Part shown: positions 12,113 to 24,326 of the stretch, in pieces
How positions within the stretch are numbered: the stretch's first letter is position 1
Layout: each line of letters begins with the position of its first letter
Assembly (NCBI GenBank): GCA_030035585.1
Contig: CM057464.1
Coordinates: 27,421,465-27,485,464 of the forward strand
DNA length: 64,000 nt
Source: Dugong dugon
Lineage: Eukaryota > Chordata > Mammalia > Sirenia > Dugongidae
Direction: 5' to 3'
Translations under genes and position numbers: made by a program
The notes under the pieces: model-generated
Told to the model about the DNA's origin: nothing
Seen by the model: only the letters and a program-made list of their open reading frames with translations
The model's database searches: none

Positions 12113-12942
12113 CTCTTTTTTATTATAATTTAGATGAAGATTTACAGAGAATATTAATTTCTCATTAAACAGTTAATACATATATTGTTTTGTGACATTG
12201 GTTGTTAACTCCATGGCATGTCAACACTCTCCCCTTTTCAATCTTGGGTTCCCCATTACCAGCTTTCCTGTTCCCTCCTGCTTTCTTGACCTTGCCCCTG
12301 GGTTGGTGTTCCCATTTAGTCTCAGTTTCTTTTATAAGGCTGTCTAACCGTTGGCTGAAGGGTGAACCTCAGAAGTGACTTCAGTACTGAGTTAAAAGGG
12401 TGTCCAGGGGCCATACTCTTGGGGTTTCTCCAGTGTCTGTCATACCAGTAAGTCTGGTCTTTTTTTGTGAGTTAGAATTTTGTTCTACATTTTTCTCCAG
12501 CTCTGTCCAGGACCCTTCATTGTGTTCTCAGTCAGAGCAGTCAGTGGCAATAGCCAGGCACCATCTAGTTGTGCTGGACTCAGTTTGGTGGAGGCTGTGG
12601 TAGTTGTGGTCCATTAGTCCTTTGGACTAATCTTTCCATTGTGTCTTTGGTTTTCTTCATTCTCCCTTGCCCCAGACAGGGTGGGAGATGGGATGGGAGG
12701 TGGCTGCTCAGAAGTTTCTTATACCCCAGCCGCTACTCACTAAAGTAGGATGTAGAACATTTTCTTTATAAACTATGTTATGTCAGTTGAGCTAGATGCC
12801 TCCAAGACCATGGTCCCCAGCTCTCCTCCAGTAATGCAGTCCCTCATGGAGTTTGGATGTGTCTGAAGCTTCCATGAGTTTGCATTGGTCAAGTTGTGCT
12901 GACTTCCCAGTATTGTGTACTGTCTTACCCTTCACCAAAGTT
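12113..12942 (-). mobile_element. L1-C part 1: 3' UTR
   Basis: The 3' UTR of the first lineage (same as L1-A and L1-F), starting at the T-run near 12115. It stops at 12942 exactly where an RTE LINE begins and resumes at 23105. The bases CACCAAAGTT (12933-12942) and CACTAAAGTT (23105-23114) flank the RTE as a target-site duplication. Confidence 0.9.
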
Positions 12943-13757
12943 GTTGTTCTTGTTAGGTGCCGTCGAGCCAGTTTCAACTCATAGTGAACCTATGTACAAC
13001 AGAACGAAATACTGCCTGGTCCTGTGCCATCCTCACAACACTTGTTATGCTTGAGCCCATTGTTGCAGTCACTGTGTCAATCCATCTTATTGACAGTCTT
13101 CCTCATTTTTGCTGACCCTCTACTTTACCAAGCATGATGTCTTTCTCCAGGGACCGATCCCTCCTGATAAGACGTCCAAAGCACGTGAGACGTAGTCTTG
13201 CCATCCTTGCTTCTCAGGAACACTCTGGTTGTGCTTCTTCTGAGACGGATTTGTTCGTTCTTTTGGCAGTCCGTGGTATATTCCATATTCTTCGCCAACA
13301 CCACAAAGGCATCAATTCTAATTCAGTCTTCCTTATTCATTGTCCAGCTTTCACATGCATATGCAGTATCGAAAACACCATGACTTGGGTCAGGTGCACC
13401 TTAGTCTCCAACGTGACATCTATGCTTTTTAACACTTTAAAGAGGCCTTTTCCAGCAGATTTGCCCAATGCAGTGCGTCTTTTCATTTCCTTACTGCTGC
13501 TTCATGGGTAATGATTGTGGATCCAAGTCTTTTCTCCATTTATCATGATGTTGCTTATAGGTCCAATTGTGAGAATTTTTGTTTTCTATATGTTGAGGTG
13601 TGATCCATAATGAAGGCTGTGGTCTTTGATCTTCATCAGTAAGTGCTTCAAGTCCTGTTCACTTTCAGCAAGCAAGGTTGTGTCATCTGCATAACGCAGG
13701 TTGTTAACGAGTCTTCCTCCAATCCTGATGCTGCATTCTTTTCATATAGTCCAGCTT
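12943..13757 (-). mobile_element. RTE-clade LINE nested in L1-C, part 1 (3' end and RT)
   Basis: Minus-strand RTE. It begins with the tail complement (GTTGTT...GTTAGGTGCCGTCGAG) and covers the 3' end and C-terminal RT region up to just past the complement of the YADD box (near 13690). It matches the plus-strand RTE at 53,783-54,604. The stretch is full of stops. It is interrupted by an L1 piece at 13758. Confidence 0.85.
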
Positions 13758-14097
13758 CCCATGTCCATTCAACCAGCTCCTGTCTCTTTTTGCCTTCTCG
13801 TCTTACCTCTGGACAGGAGTTGGCCGTTTAGTCTCATGAATCTACTTGAGCTCAGAAGCACACTCTTCATGAGTATCATTTTATGTCCCATAGTCCAGTC
13901 TAATCTTTGTCTGAAGAGTTGGCTTCAGGAATGATTTTAATTTTAGACTAACAGAGACTCTGGGGTCCATGTCTTCTGGGGTCCCTCCAGTCTCATTCAT
14001 TCAAACCATTAAGTCTGGTCTTTTTACTAGAATTTGAGTTCTGCACCCCACTTTTCTCCTGCTCCGTTAGGGACCTCTGTTGTATTTCCTGTCAGGG
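13758..14097 (-). mobile_element. L1 3' UTR fragment inside the RTE
   Basis: A piece of the second-lineage L1 3' UTR that lacks both the 3'-terminal 150 bp or so and the poly(A). RTE sequence on the two sides is not contiguous: about 1.4 kb (equivalent to 52,368-53,783 of the plus-strand copy) is missing. So this is an insertion plus deletion, or a template-switch product, not a simple insertion. Confidence 0.75.
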
Positions 14098-14340
14098 AGA
14101 AGTCGTTGGTCTTGCAAAAATTTATCATGTGATCTCCAGCATCATTTCTATTACCAAGACCATATTTTCCAGCCACTGATCCTTCTTTTTTGTTTCCCAC
14201 TTTTGCATTTCAATCACTAGTAATTATCAATACATCCTAATTGCATGTTTGCTAAATTTTGGACTGCAGAAGTTGGTAAAAATCTTCAATTTCTTTGTCT
14301 TTGGACTAAGTGGTTGGTGGGTAAATTTGTATAATAGTTT
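14098..14340 (-). mobile_element. RTE LINE nested in L1-C, part 2 (endonuclease region)
   Basis: Complement of the RTE endonuclease region, matching 52,140-52,365 (the part encoding GDWNAKVG). It stops at the TSD ATAATAGTTT (14331-14340), where an L1 is inserted, and continues at 22772. Confidence 0.85.
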
Positions 14341-16946
14341 TTTTTTTAATTTTTGTTTTCAAATACTTAAATAACTTTATTTCCTTTTAAAAAAATTTTT
14401 TTCCCTTACAAAAATTTATACGTACATAATTATATGACTCTAATTGCTCTCCCCATACTGTGACAGCACACTCCTCCTTTCCACCCCTGATTCCTCATGT
14501 CCATTCTCTGCCTTCCCATCTCACCTCCGGACAGAAGGTGCCTGTTTCGTCTCTTGTATCTACCTGAGCTAAGAGGCATACTCCTCACGAGTATCAGTTT
14601 ATGTCCCACAGTCTAGTCCAATCCCCGTCTGAAGAGTTGGCCTCAGAAATTGTTTTAGTTCTGGGCTGATAGCGAATCTAGGGGCTGTGCTTTTCAGGGT
14701 TCCTCCAGTCTCAGTCAGATCATTAAGTCTGGTCTTCTTACTAGAATTTGAGTTCTGCACCCTACCTTTCTCTTGCTCCATCTGAGACCCTCTGTTGTGT
14801 TCCCTGTCAGGGCGGTAATTGATGGTAGCCAGGCACCATCTAGTTCTTCTGGTCTCAGGCTGATGAAGTCTCTGGTTTATGTGGCCCTTTTTGTCTCTTG
14901 GGCTAATACTTTCCTGTGTCTTTGGTGTTCTTCACTCTCCTTAACTCCAGGTGGTTGGGACCAATTGATGCATCTTAGATGGCCGCTTGCAAGCTTTTAA
15001 GACCTCGGACGCCACTCACCAAAGTGGGATGTGGAACATTTTCTTAATAAGCTTTGTCATGCCAATTGACCTAGATGTCCCATGAAAGTATGGTCCCCAG
15101 ACCCCTACCATGCTACTCTGTCCCTCAAAGTGTCTGAATGTATTCAGGAAATGTCTTAGCTTTGGTTTAGTCCAGTTGTGCTGACTTCCCCTATAGTGTG
15201 TGCTGTCCTTCCCTTCACCTAGGATAATTCTTATCTACTATCTAGTTAGTAAATAACCCTCACCCTCCCTCCCCACCCTCATAACCATCAAAGAATGTTT
15301 TCTTCTGCGTTTAAACCTTTTCTTGAGTTCTTATAATAGTGGTCTTATACAGTATTTGTCCTTCTGTGACTGACTACATTCACTTAGCATAATGACCTCC
15401 AGCTTCCTCCATGCTATAAGATGTTTCACGGCTTCATCGTTCTTTATCATTGTGTAGTATTCCATTGTGTGGATATAACATAATTTGTTTATCCATTCAT
15501 CTGTTGATGGGCACCTAGGTTGTTTCCATCTTTATGCTATTTTGAACAGTGCTGCAATGAACATAAGTGTGCATATATCTATCTGTGTGACGACTCATTT
15601 CTCTAGGATACATTCCAAGGAGCCGGATAGGAGGATCATATGGTACTTCTATTTCTAGCTTTTTAAGGAAGCACCAAATCAATTTCCAAAGTGGCTATAC
15701 CATTTTACATTCCCACCAACAGGCTGTAAGTGTTCCAGTCTCTCCACAACCTCTCAAGGATTTATTATTTTGTGTTTTTTGGATTAATGCTAGCCTTGTT
15801 GGGGTGAGATGATATCTCATTGTAGTTTTGATCTGCATTTCTCTAATGGCTAATGATCGCGACCATTTCTTCATGTGTCTGTTAGCCGCCTGATATCTTC
15901 TTTGGTGAAGTGCCTGTTCATATCCTTTGCCCATTTTTTAATTGGGTTATTTGTCTTTTTGTTGTTGAGGTTTTGCAGTATGTTGTAGATTTTAGAGATT
16001 AGACGCAGATTGGATTTGTCATAGACAAAAATTTTTTCCCAGTCTGTAGGTTGTCTTTTTACTCTTTTGGTGAAGTCTTTTGATTAGCATAAGTGTTCGA
16101 CTTTCAGGAGTTCCCAGTTATCTAGTCTCTCCTCTGGTGCTCGTGCATTGTTACTTATGGATTGTATTGTGTTTATGCCATGTAGTAGGACTCCTAGCAT
16201 TGTCCCTATTTTTTCTTCCATGATCTTTATTGTTTTCTATTAGATATTTAGGTCTTTGATCCATTTTGAGTTAGTTTTTGTGCATGGTGTGAGGTATGGG
16301 TCTTGTTTCAGTTTTTTGCAGATGGATATCCAGTTATGCCAGCAGCATTTGTTAAAGAGACTGTCTTTTCCCCAGTTAATGGACTTTGGGACTTTGTGAA
16401 ATATCAGCTGTTCATAGGCAGATGAATTTATGTCTGGATTCTCAATTCTGTTTCATTGGTCTATGTATCTGTTGTTGTACCAGTACAAGGCTGTTTGACT
16501 ACTATGCCAGTACAACAGGTTCTAAAAGCAGGTAGTGTGAGGCCTCCTACTTTGTTCTTCTTCTTCAATATTGCTTTACTTATTCAAGGCCTCTTCCCTT
16601 TCCATATGAAGTAGGTGATTTTTTTTTTCTATCTCGTTAAAAAATGTCAGTGGAATTTGGATCGGGATTACATTGTATCTGCAGATCGCTTTGGGTAGAA
16701 CTGACATTTTCACAATGTTGAGTCTACCTATCCATGAGCAAGGTACGTTTTTCCACTTATGCAGATCTCTTTTTGTTTCTTGCTGTAGTGTCTTGTAGTT
16801 TTCATTGTATAGGTCTTTTATTTCTCTGGTTAGATTTATTTCTAAGTATTTTATCTTCTTGGGGGCTATTGTAAATGGTATTGGTTTGGTAATTTCCTCT
16901 TCGAGGTTCTCTTTGTTGGTGTAGAGGAATTCAGCTGTTTTGTGTG
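14341..16946 (-). mobile_element. L1-D: 5'-truncated LINE-1
   Basis: T-rich tail from 14341, second-lineage 3' UTR to about 15250, then ORF2 C-terminal, thumb and part of the palm to about 16946. There it meets the 3' end of L1-F. Its missing 5' part does not reappear beyond L1-F. It therefore seems to be a truncated copy that inserted into the poly(A) tail region of the already resident L1-F, a usual L1 endonuclease target. Confidence 0.8.
15250..16940 (-). pseudogene. L1 ORF2 C-terminal half, L1-D
   Basis: Fragments of the thumb and cysteine-rich C-terminus (for example 15934-15695) in several frames. No complete catalytic domain. Confidence 0.75.
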
Positions 16947-17215
16947 TGTGTGTGTTTTAAATTGTACTTTAGGTGAAGGTTTACAGAACAAATAGTTTCT
17001 CATTAAACAGTAGTACACATATTTTTTTATGACATTGGTTAACAATCCCATGACATGTCAACCCTCTCCCTTGACTTTTTTTTTTTGGTGAAAATATACA
17101 TAGCCAAAGATACACCATTTCAAAAATTTCTACATGCACAGTTCAGTGACATTGACTATGCTCTTCCAGTTGTGCTGCTATTCTCACTTTAGATGAAGGT
17201 TTACAGAACAAAATA
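16947..17215 (-). repeat. composite 3' UTR end: L1 tail, AT-rich module, L1 tail again
   Basis: Plus-strand order: about 125 bp of L1 3' terminal sequence, a T-run, an about 110-bp module beginning GGTGAAAATATACATAGCC (17087-17190), and then the L1 3' terminal sequence again (ATGAAGGTTTACAGAAC). The same three-part arrangement occurs at 29215-29465. The middle module resembles other L1-type 3' ends (compare 55,510-55,575). Confidence 0.8.
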
Positions 17216-18049
17216 GTTTCTCCTTAAACAGGTAGTACACATGTTGCCCTGTGACAATGGTTAACAACCCCGCTACACGTCATCACTGTCCTTACTCAAC
17301 CTTGGGTTCTCTATCACCAGCTTTCCTGTCCCCTTCTCTCTTCTATTCCTTGTCCCTGGACTGCTGTGTCTCATTAGTCCCATTTCGTTTTATGGGGCTG
17401 TCCAATCCCCGGCTGAACGGTGAACCTCCGAAATGGCTTCACCACTGAGCTAAAAGGGTATCTGGGGGCCATACTTTCGGGGTTTCTCCAGTCTCTTTTA
17501 GGCCAGTAAATCTGGTCTTTTTTGTGTGTGTTAGAATTTTGTTCTACATCCTTCTCCAGCTCTGTCCAGAACCCTCTGTTGTGATCCCGATCAGAGCAGT
17601 CAGTGGTGGTAGCCAGGCACCATCTAGCTGTACTGGACTCAGTCTGGTGGAGGCCTTAGTAGCTGTGGTCCATTAGTCCTTTGGACTAATCTTTTCCTTG
17701 TATCCTGTTCTCTTCATTTTCCCTTGCTCCCGAAGGGATGAGACCAGTGGAGTATCTTAGATTGCTGTTCACAGGCTTTTAAGACCCCAGACACTACTCA
17801 CCAAGGTAGAATGTAGAACATTGTCTTTTTAAACTGTGTTATGTCAATTGAGCTTGATGGTCCCTGAGACCATGGTCCCCACAGCCCTCCACCTAGCAAT
17901 TCAGTCTCTCAGGGAGTTTGGATGTGTCTATGGAGCTTCCATGACCTTTCCTTGTACAAGTTGTGCTGGTTTCCCCAGTATTGTGTACTGTCTCACCCTT
18001 CACCAAAGATATCATTTATCTATTACCTAGTTAGTAGTTCCCCCCAATC

Positions 18050-21000
18050 CCTCCCATCCCTCCTAACCAACAAAGATTGTTACTTTATGTGTGTAAATTT
18101 TTCATGGGTTGTTACAAGAGGTCTCATACAATATTTGTCCTTTTCTGATTGACTTAATTCACTGAGCGTATATCCTCCAGTGTCATCTATGTTATGAGAT
18201 GCTTCACAGATTCATCGTTGTTCTTTGTCGTTGCATAGTACTCCATTGTGTGTATGTACCATAGTTTGTTTATCCATTCGTCTGTTGATGGGAATCTAGG
18301 TTGTTTCCATCTTTTTGCTATTGTGAACAGTGCTGCCACGAACATAGGTGTGCATATGTCTATTCGAATTACAACTCTTATTCCTCTAGGATATAGTCCT
18401 AGGAGTGGGATTGCTGGATCGTATGATATTTCTATTTCTAGCTTTCTAAGGAAGCGCCATATCATTTTCTAAAATGGTTGTATCATTTTGCATTCCCACC
18501 AGCAGTGCATAAGCCTCCGATCTCCCTGCAGTATTTCCAGCATTTGTCATTTCCAGTGGTTTTGATTCGTGCCAGTAATGCCGGGGGCGAGATGGTATCT
18601 TACTGTGGTTTTAGTTTGCATTTCTTTAGTTGCTAGTGATCGTGAGCATTTCCTCCTGTGTCTGTTGGCTGCTTGAATGTCTTCTTTGGTGAAGTGTCTG
18701 TTCATTTCCTTTGCACATGTTTTAATTGGATTATTTTTCTTTTTGTTGTAGAGGTGTTGGATTTTCTTGTAGATTATGGAGATTAGACCTTTGACTTGTA
18801 ATGTCCAAAAATTTTTTCCCGGTCTGTAGGTTCTCTTTTTACTCTTTTGGTGAAGTCTTTTGAAGAGCATAGGTGTTTGATTTTTAGAAGATCCCAGTTA
18901 TCTAGCTTGTCTTCTGGGGTTTGTGTGTTGATAGTTACGGTTTGTATCCTGTTTATGCTGTGTTTTAGGGCCTGTAGCATTGGTCCTATTTTTTCTTCAA
19001 TGAACTGTATAGGTTTTGACTTTATATTTAGGTCTTTGATCCACTTTGAATTAGTTTTTGTATATGGTGTGAGGTATGGGTCCTGTTTCATTGTTTTGCA
19101 GATGGATATCCAGTTTTGCCAGCACCATTTGTTAAAAAGACTGTCTTTTCCCCATTTGATGGACTTTGGGCCATTGTCAAAGATCAGGTAACCCTAGGTG
19201 GATGGATTTACATCTGGGTTCTCAATTCTGTTCCATTGGTCAATGTATCTGTTGTTGTACCAGTACCGGGCTGTTTTGACTACTGTAGCTGTATAGTAGG
19301 TTCTGAGGTCAGGTAGTGTGAGTTCTCAACTTTATTCTTCTTCTTCATAGTTCTTCACTTACTTGTGGGTTCATCCCTTTCCATATAATGTTAATGATTA
19401 GTTTTTCCATCTCTTTGAAGAATGTTGTTGGCATTTGGATCGAGATTGCATTGTATTTGTAAATTGCTTTGGGTAGAATTGTCATTTTCACAATGTTAAG
19501 TCTACTTATCCATGAGCGTGATATGTTTTTCCATTTATGTAGATCCCTTTGGGTTTCTTGCAGTAGTGTTTTGTAGTTTTCTTTGTATAGATCTTTTACA
19601 TCCCTGGTTAAATTTATTACTAAGTATTTTATTTTTTTAGGGGTTCTTATAAATGGTATTGTTTTCCTGATTTCCTTTTCATCGTTCTCTTTATTGGTGT
19701 ATTGGAATCCAACTGATTTTTGTATGTTTATCTTGTTTCCTGCTACTCTCCTGAGTCTTTCTATTAGTTCCAGTAGATTTCTCGTGGAGTCTTTAGGGTT
19801 TTCTATGTATAGTATCATATCATCCGCAAACAGGGACAGTTTAACTTCTTCATTACCAGCTTGGATGCCCTTTCTTTCTTTCTTTTTCTTGCCTTATTGC
19901 TCTAGCTAGAACTTCCAGCACAATGTTAAATAGGGGTTGTGAGAAAGGGCATCCTTGTCTTGTTCCTGTTCTCAAGGGGAATATTTTCAGCCTCTCTGCA
20001 TTAAGAATGATGTTGGTTCTTTGTTTTGCATAGATGCCCTTTATTATGTTGAGAAATTTCCCTTTTATATCTATTTTATTGAGAGTTTTTGTCAGTAATG
20101 GTTGTTGGACTTTGTCGAATGCCTTTTCTGTCAATTGAGGTGATCAAGTGATTCTTTTCTTTCCCTTTATTTATGTGGTGGATTGTGTTGATTTATTTTC
20201 TAATGTTGAACCATCCTTGCATACCTGGTATGAATCCTACTTGGTCTTGGTGTATTATTTTTTTGATATGGTGCTGAATTCTATTGGCTAGAATTTTGTT
20301 GAGAATTTTTGCGTCTATATTCATGAGAGATATTTGTCTGTAATTTTCTTTTTTTGTGACGTGTTTGCCTGGTTTTGATATCAGCGTTATGCTGGCTTCA
20401 TAGAATGAATTCGGAAGTGTTGCTTCCTTTTCTATGCTCTGAAATAGCTTGAGTAGAACTGGTACAAGCTCTTCTCTGAAAGTTTTGTCGAATTCTCCAG
20501 TGAATCCATCTGGGCTGGGGCTTTTTTTTGTTGAGAGTTTTTTAATTACCTTTTCAATTTCTTTTCTTTTTATGGGTCTGTTCAGATTTTCAACATTACT
20601 TTGTTGTAGTTTGGGCAGGTAGTGTGTTTCTAGAAATTTATCCATTTCCTCTAGTTTTTCCAATTTGTTGGAGTATAGTTTTTCATAATATTCTGTTATG
20701 ATCCTTTTTATTTCAGTTGGGTCTGTTTTAATGTCACCCATTTCATTTTTTATTTGGGTTATTTGCATCCTCGCCTGTTTTTCTTTTGTCAGTCTGGCCA
20801 GTAGTTTCTCGATTTTGTTGATTGTTTCAAAGAACCAACTTTTGGTTTTGTTGATTCTTTCTATTGTTTTTATATTCTCTATTTTATTTATTTCTGCTCT
20901 GATCTTTATTATTTCCTTCTTCTGGTAGCTTTGGGTTTTTTTTTTTTTTTTTTGGCTGTTCTCTTTCTATTTGTTTGAGTTGTGTAGTTAATGTTTTTAT

Positions 21001-21955
21001 TTTGTCCCTTACTTCTTTTTTGATGTGTGCATCTATTGGTATAAATTGCCCTCTGAGGACTGCCTTTGCTGTGTCCCAAAGGTTTTGGTATGATGTTTTT
21101 CATTCTCACTTGATTCTAGGAATTTTTTGATTCTATCTCTGATTTCTTCTATTACCCATTGGTGTGTAAGCAGTGTGTTATTCAGTTTCCATGTAATAGA
21201 TTTTTTTCCCTCGCTCTTTCTGTTGTCAATTCCTATCTTGATGGCATTGTGGTCAGAGAAGATACTTTGAATTATCTCAGCGTTTTGGATCTTGTTGAGG
21301 ATTACTCTATGGCCTAAGATGTGGTCTATTCTGGATACTGTTCCATGTGCATTGGAAAAGAATGTGTAATTTGCAGCTGTTGGATGGAGTGTTCTATATA
21401 TGTCTATGAGGTGAAGTTGGCTGATTGTGCCCTTTAGGACTTCTGTATCTTTGCTGAGTTTCTTTTTAGTTGTTCTGTCCTTTACTGAGAGTGATGTGAT
21501 GAAGTCTCCTAGTATTATTGTGGAACTGTCAATTTCTCTTTTCAGTGTTGTTAGAGTTTGTTTTATGTATTTTGGAGCCCTGTCATTGGGTGCATAGATG
21601 TTTATTATGGTTATGCCTACATGATGGATCGTCCCCTTTATCATTATATAGTGTCCTTCTTTGTCTTTTATGGTGGGTTTTGTTTTAAGGTCTATTTTAT
21701 CTGAGATTAGTATTGCCACTCCTGCTCTTTTTTGGTAGTTGTTAGCTTGAGATATTTTTTTCCCACATTTGACTTTTAATAAATTTATGTCTTTGTTTCT
21801 AAGGTGTGTCTGTTGTAGACAGCATACTAATGGATCCTGTTTTTTTTAATCCATTCTTTCACTCCCGTCTCTTTATGAGTGCATTGAATCCATGTACATT
21901 CAGTGTAATTACTGATAGATGTGAGTTTATTGCTCTTATTTTGTAGTGCTTTTTT
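18050..21955 (-). pseudogene. L1 ORF2 pseudogene, L1-F
   Basis: Best-preserved ORF2 in the window. The endonuclease piece of 228 codons (21719-21033) has SRIDHILGH, but the catalytic-loop GDFN reads GDFI. The RT finger/palm piece of 191 codons (20768-20193) has ITLISKPGK and a diverged SPSPDGF. The next piece (20134-19853) has TEKAFDK where the motif-A aspartate should be, and [12 protein letters not shown] is intact near 19825. Thumb and C-terminus follow in other frames. Several frameshifts and lost catalytic residues make it non-functional. Confidence 0.9.
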
Positions 21956-22537
21956 TTTTTTGTGGTGCTGACGTTTTCTTTGTTCTTCTTACTCTCCTGT
22001 GCAGAATTACTTTTGTTTGTGGATTTTTTTTTTTCATTTCTTTTGTTTTTGTAGTTTTGTTTTTCCTGAGACTTCATGTTTTATCTTTATTTTTATGAGT
22101 AGGTTTGTTAACTTTCTTTGTGGTTTCCGTGAAATTTACCCTTATCTTTCTAAGTTTGAAGCAGTCTATTATTACTTGTTATCGCCTTGACTTCTTCTCC
22201 ATTAGAAGGTTCTATACCTACACCATTTATTCCCTCTTTTATTGTGATGTTGTTGTCATTTACACATTAACTGCTCTGATTCCCTGTCGTATATCTTTTG
22301 GTTTTGGATAGTCCTTGAGAGTTCATTTCTTAGAAAGGTATCTGGCTGGTACAATCCTGTGTCCTGGATTCAGCCTGTGAGGTGGAGTTGTTTGTTCTCA
22401 GTTCAAAGAACTCCATTTAATAATTCTTGTAAGTTTGGTTTGGTTTCTATGTAGTCCCTTAATTTCTGTTTATCTCAAAATGTCCTAATTTCACCATCAT
22501 ATTTGAACGAGAGTTTTGCAGGATATATTATTCTTGG

Positions 22538-22771
22538 CTGCTCAGGCCTGACGGGCTCAGGGTCTCGCCGGGTCAGGTCTGCCAATTCCTCGCTGCTTCC
22601 AAATTGTCACTGCCTTCCCCTGCCACTCAGTCTGGTTCCTCAACTCTGCCTTTCATGTTCAGGGCCCCCAGATTGCCATATATAATCTAATCACTTGTTT
22701 TTTCTGGTCTTTGTTGTAAGAGGGTCCACCGGCAGCATCTGACTATTCTGCCATCTTAGCCCTGCCTCCGC
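22538..22771 (-). promoter_or_regulatory. L1-F 5' terminal 234 bp of 5' UTR
   Basis: Aligns with the outermost 5' UTR of L1-B (about 11884-12112). The CTAAGATGGC at the 5' end is one base from the YY1-like site of L1-B. It is joined to ORF1 sequence at 22537/22538. Confidence 0.75.
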
Positions 22772-23104
22772 ATCATAGTTTATTAACTGGTCTTCCTTGT
22801 AGGCTTATGGATGTTATGTTATCACTGACAGCATTGTCCTTCAGGATGGATCTTGAAATATTCATTCTGATGATGAATGCGAAGCCATTCCTCTTCAAGT
22901 GTCATTCCTGGCATAGTAGTCCATATGATTGTCTGATTCAAAATGGCCAATTACAGTACATTTCAGCTCAGTAATGCCTCGGATTTCGACGTTTATGTGT
23001 TCTGTTTAATTTTTGAAGATTTCCAGTTTTCTTAGAGTCATACTTCATACATTCCACATTCTGATTATTAATGGATGTTGCAGCTGTTTCTTTTCATTTT
23101 GAGT
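22772..23104 (-). mobile_element. RTE LINE nested in L1-C, part 3 (N-terminal endonuclease region)
   Basis: Continues the RTE exactly where 14340 left off (equivalent to 52,140 down to about 51,820 of the plus-strand copy). It ends at the 3' copy of its TSD (23105-23114). The RTE is 5'-truncated within the ORF. Confidence 0.9.
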
Positions 23105-24326
23105 CACTAAAGTTACCACTTTTCTATTGGCTAGGTAGTGTTTTATTGTCTGCGCCCCTCCCCTCCCTTGTAAGCATCAAAGATTGTTTCTTTTGGTGTG
23201 TAAACCTTTTCATGAGCTTTTATATATAGTGGTCTCATGTAGTATTTGTCTTTTTGTGATTGACTTGTTTTACTCAGTATAATGCCCTCCAGATTCTTCC
23301 ATGTTGTAAGATGTTTTGTAGAGTCATCATTGTTCTTTATTTTTGAGTCATATTCCATTGTGCGCATATATCATGGTTTGTTTATTCATCTCTTGATGGG
23401 CACCTCGGTTGTTTCCATCTTTTTGCTATTGTGAATAATACCGCAACGAACATGGGTGTGCATATGTTGATTAATATGACGTCTCTTATTACTCTAGGAT
23501 ATATTCCTAGGAGTGGAATAGTATGGTATTTCTATTTCTAGCTTTTTAAGGAAGTGCCATATTGTTTTTCAAAATGGTTGTACCATTTTACAATGGCAGC
23601 AGCAGTGCACAAGAGCTCCAAGCTCTGTGCAGCCTCTCCAGAATTTGTTATTTTCTGTTTTTTTTTAATTTGTACCAGTAATGTCAAGGTGAGATGATAT
23701 CTCATTGTAGTTTTGCTTTGCATTTCTCTAATGGCTAATGATTGTAAGCATTTCCTCATGTGCCTGTTAATGGCATGAATGTCTTCTTTGGTGAAGTGTC
23801 TGTTTATATCTTTTGCCCACTTTTTAATTGAATTATTTGTCTTTTTGTTATGGAGGTGTTGGATTTTCCTATAGATTTTAGAGAGTAAGCTTTTTTCAGA
23901 TGTATCATAGCAAAAAATGTTTTCCCAGTTTGTAGGTTCTCTTTTTACTCTTTTGGTGAAGCCTTTTGATGACCATGAGTGTTTAATTTTTTGGAAGATC
24001 TCAGTTATCTAGCTTATCTTCTGATGATTGTGTACTGTTGGTTATGTGTGAATGCTAATTATGCTGTGTATTAGGGCCTCTAACATTGACCTTATTTTTT
24101 TCTTCTATGATCTTTATAATTTTTGGTTTATATTTAGTTGTTTGATCCATTTTGAATTAGTTTTTGTGTATGGTGTGAAGTATAGATCCTTTTTGATTTT
24201 TCTACACATGGACATCCAATTTTGTCATCACCAGTTGTTAAAAAGACTGTCTTTTCCCACTTAATGGACTTTGGACCTTTGTCGAAGATCAGGTGTCCAT
24301 AGGCAGATGAATTTATATCTGGGTTC
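23105..24326 (-). mobile_element. L1-C part 2: ORF2 C-terminal region
   Basis: Resumes L1-C after the RTE. It contains the ORF2 stop at 23143-23145 and the frame 23367-23143 with LEGIILSKTSQSQKDKYY, which matches the conserved C-terminal segment of L1 ORF2p. It ends at the solo LTR. Confidence 0.85.
24323..24326. repeat. 4-bp TSD (GTTC) left of LTR
   Basis: GTTC at 24323-24326 is repeated at 24863-24866. In the undisturbed L1 the GGGTTC and GTTCTCAATTCTG would be one continuous sequence. Confidence 0.8.

Larger units (their letters stand above)
16947..22771 (-). mobile_element. L1-F: LINE-1 with intact 5' terminus but ORF1 and most of the 5' UTR missing
   Basis: It runs from a composite 3' UTR (16947-18050) through all of ORF2 (18050-21955) and the spacer to the last part of ORF1 (to 22538). 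It then joins directly to the first 234 bp of the 5' UTR (22538-22771), which ends with the minus-strand GCTAAGATGGC near 22751-22762. The TSD is ATAATAGTTT (14331-14340) and ATCATAGTTT (22772-22781), so the 5' end is genuine. About 2 kb present in L1-B is absent. Confidence 0.9.

Noticed and set aside
16938-16951. TG-repeat as an independent microsatellite
   Set aside because: Only about 14 bp, at the L1-D/L1-F border; too short to call.
21033-21719. 228-codon open frame, the longest in the window, as a gene
   Set aside because: It is the endonuclease part of L1-F ORF2, lacks the rest of the protein in frame and has lost a catalytic-loop residue (GDFI).
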